Below are positions 42,653-50,381 of a DNA stretch of 50,381 nucleotides, one piece after another. Source of the DNA: Desulfobacterales bacterium (GTDB lineage Bacteria; Desulfobacterota; Desulfobacteria; Desulfobacterales; SpSt-501); the NCBI GenBank assembly GCA_030834695.1, contig JAUQXK010000083.1, positions 1 to 50,381 of the forward strand. The letters run 5' to 3'. How positions within the stretch are numbered: the first letter of the stretch is position 1; every line of letters begins with the position of its first letter. The translations under genes and the position numbers were made by a program. The notes beneath the pieces are model-generated. The model searched no databases. It was not told the DNA's origin and saw only the letters and a program-made list of their open reading frames with translations.

Positions 42653-42733
42653 TTAATAAACCGGCAGCCAACCACGCAAAGGTCGTCGTGCCGGACCTGA
42701 TCCGGCTCCACTTCAACTGCCGAAGTAATAATT
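42653..42733. repeat. Composite repeat, copy D (internally deleted)
   Basis: The left end TTAATAAACCGGCAGCCAAC and right end TTCAACTGCCGAAGTAATAA match copies B and C. The core CGTCGTGCCGGACCTGATCC is present but the second-half word (CTGGATTCCGGC) is deleted, leaving about 80 bases. It lies about 17 bases from the tRNA-Pro fragment. Confidence 0.7.
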
Positions 42734-43392
42734 GAGGCTTTCTATCATCAATTTTCAATGATTAAAAGACCCCCTGCCCAATGCAAGCAGTCCCTCATAG
42801 CTATTTCTCCGCCCAGCCCCCATATAGCCAATCTCCCGCCAATGCAGCCGTTGCCGGGAATATCGGCGGAGCATGAAAATCCATCTCTCCGGGCAATTGA
42901 CTTGTCTCGGTATTCTTGATATCATCTTGTAATTGCTTGAAAATTGATAACGATTCCCAAGTCTGGTCGACCTGTCAATTCACCCCCTTAGCCAAGCCGG
43001 GCGGATGATGCACACCCTGCGAGGATTTAAACCCGCCACACCCGGTCCCGTACCGACACCATTTCTGCGCCTGAAACAATCGGCCTTGACCACGCCGCCG
43101 GAATTCAATTTCGAGCGCAGTGAGGGGGCTGTTCCATGAAGTTGACTGGCGGCGCTGACGGATGCAGGGGGGGGCTGATTCCCCGTCACGAAAGATCTAT
43201 CGTCCGGCAAAATATTTTGTGAAAAATGCCCGTTTACCAGCAATCTTTTTGAAAAGAACGCATCGTTAGAAATTATTAGGATTGGACATTCCCATCAGAT
43301 TAACCGATAAAGGCAACCGGCAATGCGACATTAGGTACGGCGGTTGCTCAAGGCGGGGAGTGCCAGCAGTTTTTTTCCCGCTCCCATCGGAC
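42734..43392. other. Gene-poor stretch at the island's left end
   Basis: About 660 bases with no supported gene. A minus-strand frame at 42980-43243 has NSGGVVKADCFRRRNGVGTG but no ribosome site or recognised family, and looks like residual mobile-element sequence. No integrase is present. Composition is more AT-rich than neighbours between 42736 and 42960. Confidence 0.4.
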
Positions 43393-43680
43393 ATGCCCAG
43401 CGAACGTCCCTTCAGTGAGTCTGATTGGTTGGCCACGCCAGAGCCGGTGCGCCGGTATATTGAGCATTTCGAGCAGCGCATCGAGCGGCTTGAAGTCATG
43501 GTGGCACGGTTGGTCAGGCGCATCGAAGAGCTGGAGAGCCGCTTGAATCGGAACTCGCAAAACGCCAGCAAAACGCCCAACTCCGATCCGCCGTATCAGC
43601 GGCCGGCGCGGGGATCGAATGGAGCCGATTTTATTGCGCGCCGGATGATGCTGCCGCCCAATCTGGGTTGGCTGGGGTGA
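43393..43680 (+). pseudogene. Truncated IS66-family transposase, N-terminal part
   Basis: Residues from the ATG at 43393 read MPSERPFSESDWLATPEPVR, then a coiled coil (IERLEVMVARLVRRIEELES) and RLNRNSQNASKTPNSDPPY, the N-terminal zipper and NSxNSSKPPSSDPP-like linker of IS66 transposases. The normal protein is over 450 residues with a DDE catalytic core; here the frame ends after 95 residues with an unrelated tail. A hairpin GGGGTGAT/ATCACCCC lies across the end (43674-43698). No terminal inverted repeats of an intact IS were found. Confidence 0.7.
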
Positions 43681-43744
43681 TTTTTACTGGATCACCCCGT
43701 GAACGTTTACAAATAATCAGCAATTTTTCGATATTGGAGGGCAA

Positions 43745-44443
43745 ATGCAGGAGTGGGTTCACGGTAGCCAGATCAAGGATATGGGTGAATTGGTGGATGT
43801 CGATATACTTCAGGGGTGTATAACCAAAAGCCTTACACCTCACAGTGACAATGGGCTGCCTATCATGCCCGCCGATGTCATGGCTCAACACATTTCAGAC
43901 TTGGAGCTCGAACTTTCAAGGCTTGATGAACTTGCTTGGGATTTAAGCGGAGATGAAAGAGAAAGAATGATCCATGATAACATCGAGCCCTTGCAGGAAA
44001 GACTGCAGAGCTGCCGGACATACCTTGAATCAATCAGGACCGCGAATTGGGATGAGTTTGAACTGCCGGCAGAACAGGACATGTTGGGCCGTTTTTCAAG
44101 TTTTCTGATAAACGCCAGATACCCAGCCGGAGAAGTCGATAAATTTCTGCGCAAACCATCTGAAGCCGGCGGAGTTGAAGAGACGCCTCCAAGCGAGGCT
44201 AAATCTACGCGGTCGCTGCACGCTCAGAGGACAAACGAAAAATGCCGTGAAATCGCAAAGCGAATATGGGAAAGGCAGCCATATTTCACTATTGCTGCCA
44301 TGATCAACCACAGCGAGATGGTTCGCCAGGCCCGAAAGCCGGATGGAAGCCCCTATTCGGAAATTACCATCCGAAACTGGATCAGGGACCTATGCCCAAA
44401 CCCAAGACCCGGCCGAAGATCCGCAGTGGGCGCATCCGAATAA
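43745..44443 (+). CDS. Unknown accessory protein with putative DNA-binding C-terminus
   Basis: The 232-residue product has a middle helical part (ISDLELELSRLDELAWDLSG, ERLQSCRTYLESIRT) and a distinct C-terminal 60 residues: REIAKRIWERQPYFTIAAMI, HSEMVRQARKP, YSEITIRNWIRDLCPNPRPG. The last part resembles helix-turn-helix segments found in unannotated accessory proteins. GGAGGG precedes the ATG. It sits between a transposase fragment and the RidA gene in the proposed island. No family name can be given. Confidence 0.6.
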   Translation: MQEWVHGSQIKDMGELVDVDILQGCITKSLTPHSDNGLPIMPADVMAQHISDLELELSRLDELAWDLSGDERERMIHDNIEPLQERLQSCRTYLESIRTANWDEFELPAEQDMLGRFSSFLINARYPAGEVDKFLRKPSEAGGVEETPPSEAKSTRSLHAQRTNEKCREIAKRIWERQPYFTIAAMINHSEMVRQARKPDGSPYSEITIRNWIRDLCPNPRPGRRSAVGASE

Positions 44444-44458
44444 TTGTCCGAACTTGGC

Positions 44459-44545
44459 TTTGAAATCTCCCCCGACCCCTCTATTACATGGAAGGGGATG
44501 TGTGCCTCTCTTTGAAAAAGGGAGGGCAGGGAGGGATTTTCGGGA
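44459..44545. repeat. Short palindromic intergenic repeat
   Basis: AAATCTCCCCC (44463-44473) and GGGAGGGATTT (44529-44539) are imperfect inverted repeats around a C/G-skewed centre (CCCCTCTATTACATGGAAGG, TTTGAAAAAGGGAGG). This composition is typical of a widespread family of small palindromic bacterial elements that give spurious open frames on both strands. Confidence 0.5.
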
Positions 44546-44587
44546 ATCAATTCTATTCAATTTCAGGGCCGCCAATATAAGGAACTC

Positions 44588-45070
44588 ATGGCCGACATTG
44601 AAAAGAAGCTGCTGTCGCTTGGCCTGGTGCTTCCGCCGCCGGTCAAGCCGCCTGCCGGGGTGCTTCTACCGTTTCAGTTCGTCCGCATTGTCGGAGATCG
44701 TGCATACATCTCCGGGCACGGCCCTCAAAACCCGGATGGTTCGATCGCCGCCCCGTTCGGGAAGGTGGGACGCGACCTCACTGTCGAGCAAGGTTACGCT
44801 GCTGCCAGGCTCACGGCCCTGTCGATTCTCGGCAGCCTGAAGCGCGCACTGGGCGATTTGGATCGAGTTGTGCGCTGGTGTCGCGTTTTTGGGATGGTGA
44901 ACTCCGCTGCCGGGTTCAGCCTGCAGCCCGCCGTAATCAACGGGTTCTCGGACCTCATCCTGGAACTCTACGGCTCGGAAGCAGGTGGGCACGCTCGCAG
45001 TGCCGTAGGCATGGCCGAGCTTCCCTTCAATATTCCCGTTGAAATCGAAGCCGAAGTACAACTTGCGTGA
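44588..45070 (+). CDS. RidA/YjgF-family protein
   Basis: The 160-residue product matches the RidA family: RIVGDRAYISGHGPQNPDGS near the start, GYAAARLTALSILGSLKRAL in the middle and ARSAVGMAELPFNIPVEIEA at the end, where RidA-type proteins carry the active-site Arg. This long form (about 150-160 residues with an N-terminal LLSLGLVLPPPVKPPAG) is a separate Rid subgroup from the 128-residue RidA that hydrolyses enamines from threonine or serine dehydratases. AAGGAA lies upstream. Its stop overlaps the DUF2284 start (GTGA). Confidence 0.85.
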   Translation: MADIEKKLLSLGLVLPPPVKPPAGVLLPFQFVRIVGDRAYISGHGPQNPDGSIAAPFGKVGRDLTVEQGYAAARLTALSILGSLKRALGDLDRVVRWCRVFGMVNSAAGFSLQPAVINGFSDLILELYGSEAGGHARSAVGMAELPFNIPVEIEAEVQLA

Positions 45071-45702
45071 TTCAAGTATCATCATCTAATGGAAATTCCG
45101 GGGTGCCGGAAAGCCGGTTCGATCAAGTTGCGGTAGACTTGATCGCAAAAGCGGTTCAAATGGGCGCGTCGGGCGCTGCGGTTATTGCCGTCGATAGAAT
45201 CGTTATTGAGGATGGCCTTGCCAGTCTGTGCCGGGAGCCTCGGTGTGAAAATTTCGGTCTCTCGGCGAGTTGCCCCCCTCATGTCCCGGGTCCCGCCAGA
45301 TTTAAGCAATGGATGCAGGCTTCAAAAGGAGCCGTTTTCTTTAAAATCGAGGTGCCGTCCGATAGCCTGTTTTCCGACGACCGGCGGGAGATCATGGGGC
45401 TGCTGCACGATATCGCCGCGCAGATCGAACAGCATGCAATCGAGCGGGGATATTCAAATTCAAAGGCATTCGCCGGCGGCTCCTGCAAGATGATCTTCTG
45501 CCGGGAGCAATCCAATTGCGCTGTTCTCGCGAATGAAAAATGCCGAAACCCTGCGATCGCCCGGCCTTCGATGTCCGGATTTGGCGTAAACGTCGGGAAA
45601 TTGATCGAGGCATCCGGGTGGGGAAACGGCGATCTGCAAAGCGGTGGCGCAGTGAGGCACGGTTCCTTTGTTGCTCTTTATGGGCTGGTTTTGATCGGGT
45701 GA
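45067..45702 (+). CDS. DUF2284 cysteine-rich protein
   Basis: The 211-residue product has a cysteine pattern typical of DUF2284: LCREPRCENFGLSASCPPHV with spaced cysteines, CKMIFCREQSNCAVLANEKC and RNPAIARPSMSGFGVNVGKL. These are predicted metal or iron-sulfur binding proteins, mostly in anaerobes. The start is GTG at 45067 overlapping the RidA stop, so the two are translationally coupled. The reaction is unknown. Confidence 0.82.
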   Translation: MIQVSSSNGNSGVPESRFDQVAVDLIAKAVQMGASGAAVIAVDRIVIEDGLASLCREPRCENFGLSASCPPHVPGPARFKQWMQASKGAVFFKIEVPSDSLFSDDRREIMGLLHDIAAQIEQHAIERGYSNSKAFAGGSCKMIFCREQSNCAVLANEKCRNPAIARPSMSGFGVNVGKLIEASGWGNGDLQSGGAVRHGSFVALYGLVLIG

Positions 45703-45908
45703 CGCTTTCCACTGCAGGAATTGTGAGCGGGGTTCGCGAAGCAGGGGGGGGCTATTGAACCGGCTGGTGGATGCCGCGCTTGGCGATTGTGAGCGGTCTT
45801 GAAATCGGATCGACTGGATCATAGCAAATCCCTCCCGCAAATTTGGGCTTTTCTTATTTTCAGGTAGGCAAGTTCCGCGGCTCCTGCGGAGGTTAATCCG
45901 CTTAATCG

Positions 45909-45978
45909 CCGCATAATATGCGGATATACTTCTTGCTTTTGCAAAAAATAGCGGGCATAATGTCCGCATTGGATGCGG
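45909..45978 (+). promoter_or_regulatory. fic promoter bracketed by two 15-bp palindromes
   Basis: CCGCATAATATGCGG (45909-45923) and CCGCATTGGATGCGG (45964-45978) share identical 6-base arms around 3-base centres, 55 bp apart centre to centre. Between them lies a good sigma-70 promoter: TTGCTT (45933-45938), a 17-base spacer, and CATAAT (45956-45961). The second palindrome covers the expected transcription start and the first ATG. This is the layout of a double operator allowing repression, possibly by looping. The Fic protein has a C-terminal winged-helix-like part that could bind it. Confidence 0.7.
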
Positions 45979-45981
45979 AGA

Positions 45982-47091
45982 ATGGCGACCTACATACATG
46001 AATTGAAGGGGTGGCCGGGCTTCCGATGGGACGAGAGCCTGGTGGCTAAGCAGCTTGCAGCCGTCCGCCACCGCCAGGGCCGTTTGATCGGGCGTATGGA
46101 AGCGCTGGGATTTAATCTGCGCCGCGAGGCGGTTCTTGCAACGCTGACCGAAGATGTCCTCAAATCAAGCGAAATCGAAGGCGAAATTTTGGACAAGAAC
46201 CAGGTGCGATCCTCGATCGCGCGACGGCTGGGCATTCACATCGGCGCGTTGGCCCCCGCCGACAGGCATATAGAGGGGGTGGTCGAGATGATGTTAGATG
46301 CCACCCAGAAATATGTCGAGCCGCTGGCCGATGAGCGCCTGTTCGCATGGCTTGCCGCGCTGTATCCCACCGGGCGCAGCGGTATGGCCAAGATCATTGT
46401 CGGGGCGTGGCGCGACGACAGCACAGGCCCCCTGCGGGTGGTCTCCGGGCCGATGGGGCATGAGCGGGTGCACTTCGAGGCTCCTATCGCATCGCGTCTC
46501 GAAGCGGAAATGTCCGGCTTTCTCACGTGGTTCAATGAGGAAGGCGTGCTCGACCCCGTACTAAAGGCGGCGCTGGCGCATTTGTGGGTTGTCACCATCC
46601 ATCCGTTCGCTGACGGCAACGGGCGTATCGCGCGCGCTATCGCCGATATGCTGCTCGCGCGCTCGGAGCAAAGCGCACAGCGCTTCTACAGCATGTCTGC
46701 GCAAATTCGGCTGGAGCTTAACGCCTACTACGACATCCTGGAAGCTACTCAAAAAGGCGATCTTAGAGTCACCGCATGGCTGGAATGGTTTCTTGGTTGC
46801 CTTGACCGCGCGATCGGGGGCGCGGAGAACACGCTTTCGAGCATTCTGCGCAAAGCGCGTTTCTGGGAAGCAATCAAGGGCCAGCCGCTAAACGAGCGCC
46901 AGCGCAAGGTCATAAACCGGGTGTTGGATGGCTTCGAAGGCAAGCTCACTTCATCCCAATGGGCGAAGCTCACAAAGAGCTCACCCGACACGGCACTTCG
47001 CGACATCAATGATCTGGTTAAACGGGGCATCTTCGTTCAAAACCCCGGGGGTGGACGCAGCACGAATTACTCGCTCGCCAAGGTGGATTAA
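45982..47091 (+). CDS. Fic-family protein with DUF4172 N-terminus and C-terminal winged helix
   Basis: From the ATG at 45982 the product is 369 residues. The N-terminus MATYIHELKGWPGFRWD matches DUF4172. The inhibitory helix motif is S62xxxE66G67 (KSSEIEGE), so it is a class II, self-inhibited Fic. The active site is H207 in HPFADGNGRIAR (207-218). The C-terminal 80 residues (LNERQRKVINRVLDGFEGKL, SSQWAKLTKSSPDTALRDIN) form a winged-helix-like domain. Fic enzymes transfer AMP or other nucleotide groups to protein hydroxyls. An ATG nine bases earlier is possible. No antitoxin gene is adjacent. Confidence 0.88.
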   Translation: MATYIHELKGWPGFRWDESLVAKQLAAVRHRQGRLIGRMEALGFNLRREAVLATLTEDVLKSSEIEGEILDKNQVRSSIARRLGIHIGALAPADRHIEGVVEMMLDATQKYVEPLADERLFAWLAALYPTGRSGMAKIIVGAWRDDSTGPLRVVSGPMGHERVHFEAPIASRLEAEMSGFLTWFNEEGVLDPVLKAALAHLWVVTIHPFADGNGRIARAIADMLLARSEQSAQRFYSMSAQIRLELNAYYDILEATQKGDLRVTAWLEWFLGCLDRAIGGAENTLSSILRKARFWEAIKGQPLNERQRKVINRVLDGFEGKLTSSQWAKLTKSSPDTALRDINDLVKRGIFVQNPGGGRSTNYSLAKVD

Positions 47092-47207
47092 AGAAACGGC
47101 AGTGATGATCCTAACTTGTGTTCATCCACGGCAAGAAATAGATGAATTGCTGAAGCATTTGTAGCTTTAGCTGCAACCGACACAATTATCGGGTATTAAA
47201 AAAGTAA

Positions 47208-47241
47208 TAAAAAATGGGGTCCCGGATTACCAGGACCCCAT
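47208..47241 (-). terminator. Intrinsic terminator of tRNA-Pro(CGG)
   Basis: On the minus strand ATGGGGTCC (47241-47233) and GGACCCCAT (47222-47214) form a 9-bp stem with a 10-base loop, followed by a T-run (47213-47208). It lies 18 bases after the tRNA 3' end and terminates it. Confidence 0.85.
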
Positions 47242-47258
47242 CCACCGATTGACTTTGT

Positions 47259-47335
47259 TGGTCGGGACGAGTGGATTTGAACCACCGACCCCAGCGTCCC
47301 GAACGCTGTGCTCTACCAGGCTGAGCCACGTCCCG
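47259..47335 (-). tRNA. tRNA-Pro (anticodon CGG)
   Basis: The 77-base gene folds as a complete cloverleaf on the minus strand: acceptor CGGGACG/CGTCCCG, D-arm GCTC-AGCCTGGTA-GAGC, anticodon stem CAGCG/CGCTG with loop TTCGGGA (anticodon CGG), T-arm with TTCAAAT, discriminator A and encoded CCA. It reads proline codon CCG. A terminator follows at 47208-47241. Its 3' half is duplicated at 42591-42636, so it is the probable attachment site of the island to its left. Confidence 0.95.
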
Positions 47336-47403
47336 ACTGAATTTTGCCTTTTAAAAGAAACGACCCCGGATGTCAACTGCTAACTGCCGGCTCCCGTTTT
47401 GAG

Positions 47404-49210
<1,807 letters not shown>

Positions 49211-49468
49211 TTCGTGCTTCTCCTTCTCTCGATCATGGCCTCGGAGCCGGGTATAAGCGAGTCCTGGTTACCCGATAACTGCTTATTTTTCAAACGGTTT
49301 GACACGCCAAGACGGTTTTTTCAATTATATTGACCTGCACCGAGGGATGGAGTACTGGACTTGGCATGCAGACATGCGGCAGGAGCGGGAAAACCCGCAT
49401 TTTCGCAGACGAAAAGCACCCCGAAATTTCCCGGGTCGGATGGGAAAACTTAAAAAGGAGGTAGCGCC

Positions 49469-50176
49469 ATGAGAAACATTTGCTTGCTCGGTATCAGCCT
49501 GGCATTTGGTATGATCTATCTGGCCGTGTCGGCTTTCACTGCGGCCGCTGACGGAGCAAAAGTCGGAGTGATCGTTGTCGATCTCCAAGGCGATTTCACG
49601 ACTCTCAAGAAGGGCTCGCTTGCCGTCGCGGGCACGGACCAGGATTATATGGACAAGGTCACCGCCGCTACGGAAGCACTGCGCAAGAGAGGCTACCCCA
49701 TCTTCGCCACCCAGGACTGGCATCCGGCGGATCATGTTTCGTTCTATACCAACCATAAGGGCAAAAAAGCATTCGATGTAATCGACGTGGCCGGAAAGAA
49801 ACAGGTCCTTTGGCCGCCGCATTGCGTACAGAAAACGGAGAACGCCAAGGTGCTGCTGGACAACAAGATGTTCGTCGCCGTCGTGCAAAAGGGCAAGGAC
49901 AAGAAATACGACAGCTACTCAGGGTTCCAGGATGACGGCGGCGCTAAGACCGAAATGAATCAACTCCTGAAGAAAAACGGCATCCAGGAGTTGATCGTCT
50001 ACGGACTAGCGACGGATTATTGCGTTAAGGCCACTGCCCTGGACGCTGCCAAGGCCGGATACAAGGTGACGGTTATCGAAGGATTGAGCAAGGGAGTAGC
50101 GCCGGATACGACCGCCAAGGCCCTGGATGAGATGAAACAACTGGGGATAGCGATCAAACCGCAGATCGACAGTTGA
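49469..50176 (+). CDS. Exported isochorismatase-family hydrolase (nicotinamidase-like)
   Basis: The 235-residue product starts with a signal peptide (residues 1-26, ICLLGISLAFGMIYLAVSAF, cleavage near TAAA-DG). The mature part is a nicotinamidase-type hydrolase: catalytic D38 (VIVVDLQGDF), metal ligands D83, H85 and H89 (QDWHPADHVSF), catalytic K141 (VVQKGKD) and C185 (LATDYCVKATALDA). It would hydrolyse nicotinamide or a related amide. Nicotinamidase is normally cytoplasmic, so a periplasmic form is unusual. A strong AAGGAGG precedes the ATG. It is divergent from tadA. Confidence 0.85.
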   Translation: MRNICLLGISLAFGMIYLAVSAFTAAADGAKVGVIVVDLQGDFTTLKKGSLAVAGTDQDYMDKVTAATEALRKRGYPIFATQDWHPADHVSFYTNHKGKKAFDVIDVAGKKQVLWPPHCVQKTENAKVLLDNKMFVAVVQKGKDKKYDSYSGFQDDGGAKTEMNQLLKKNGIQELIVYGLATDYCVKATALDAAKAGYKVTVIEGLSKGVAPDTTAKALDEMKQLGIAIKPQIDS

Positions 50177-50282
50177 CCCTCCGCAGAGGTGAAGACGGGG
50201 ACTCCAAGTGCATTCGGCGGACAAGAACCGATTGACAGGCAGTGTACTTTCGGCTAAAAAGCCGAATACATTTCATCCTGAC

Positions 50283-50360
50283 GCGCCCGTAGCTCAGCCC
50301 GGATAGAGCGCCGGACTACGAATCCGTAGGTCGCGTGTTCGAATCACGCCGGGCGCACCA
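50283..50360 (+). tRNA. tRNA-Arg (anticodon ACG)
   Basis: The 78-base gene folds as a complete cloverleaf: acceptor GCGCCCG/CGGGCGC, D-arm with AGCTCAGCCCGGATAGAGC, anticodon stem CCGGA/TCCGG-like with loop CTACGAA (anticodon ACG), T-loop TTCGAAT, discriminator A and encoded CCA. Its A34 is the substrate of TadA, whose gene is about 1.1 kb upstream. Confidence 0.95.
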
Positions 50361-50381
50361 GTTAAATCAAGGGGTTACAGA

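Noticed and set aside
161-42733. Dispersed repeats as a CRISPR array
   Set aside because: The copies are tens of kilobases apart, have internal hairpins and vary in length; there are no regularly spaced spacers and no cas genes.
42980-43243. Minus-strand frame in the island's left end
   Set aside because: No ribosome site and no family; probably non-coding mobile-element residue.
44353-44575. Minus-strand frames over the short palindromic repeat
   Set aside because: The peptides (SLPALPFSKRG...GVGGDFKA) are typical spurious products of this repeat type.

Overview
The window looks like chromosomal DNA of an anaerobic, GC-rich bacterium, most probably a Desulfobacterota (Deltaproteobacteria) member. 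That placement is inferred from gene content: a zinc-ribbon plus PilZ protein, DUF1847, TauE/SafE exporters beside a cytidylate-kinase-like membrane protein, a BcrB/BcrC-like 2-hydroxyacyl-CoA dehydratase pair, several universal stress proteins and dispersed REP-like repeats. No rRNA or ribosomal protein is present to fix the taxon.

Region 1 (1-20 kb) is a signalling and stress region. It begins with a cut-off gene end, a secreted protein, a single-domain response regulator, a Deg-type periplasmic protease, a universal stress protein (UspA) and small secreted or hypothetical proteins, plus a frameshifted PilZ gene. A long minus-strand block follows, read from 17.4 kb down to 5.7 kb: a sensor kinase, a sigma-54 response regulator, UspA, a degenerate cytidylate-kinase-like membrane protein, a TauE/SafE exporter, a single-domain response regulator, a 54-residue ORF, a NarX-type kinase with NarL-type regulator, a second TauE/SafE exporter and two small membrane proteins. 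Three potential phosphorelay outputs and two anion exporters sit together. A divergent mntH-uspA pair closes the region.

Region 2 (20-29.5 kb) is housekeeping metabolism: a solitary DNA methyltransferase, pgk, a HAD hydrolase and an aromatic operon aroF-aroB-[chorismate mutase-aroE fusion]-aroA. The operon is preceded by a 26-codon leader peptide with a Phe/Tyr/Trp-rich core and a perfect 18-bp terminator hairpin, which has the architecture of ribosome-mediated attenuation. Two genes for a zinc-ribbon/PilZ protein and a DUF6982-like protein follow on the other strand.

Region 3 (29.7-42.6 kb) is a catabolic cluster. A MerR regulator with a DUF1847 partner is divergent from fadB-like and thiolase genes, two 2-hydroxyacyl-CoA dehydratase/benzoyl-CoA reductase-family subunits and an amidase. 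A UspA, a ThDP-dependent enzyme and an MFS transporter come next. No activator ATPase for the dehydratase is encoded here.

Region 4 (42.6-47.3 kb) looks like a small, decayed genomic island. An intact tRNA-Pro(CGG) lies at one end. A displaced 3' half of the same tRNA, still followed by a terminator, lies at the other. Inside are a truncated IS66-type transposase, an unknown protein with a putative DNA-binding C-terminus, a RidA-DUF2284 pair and a Fic protein whose promoter is bracketed by two nearly identical 15-bp palindromes. Region 5 (47.4 kb to the end) holds purA, tadA, an exported nicotinamidase-like protein and tRNA-Arg(ACG), the expected TadA substrate.

A family of about 80-130 bp composite repeats (REP-like core between shared inverted ends) occurs at five places, including directly upstream of the aromatic leader peptide and inside the aro operon.
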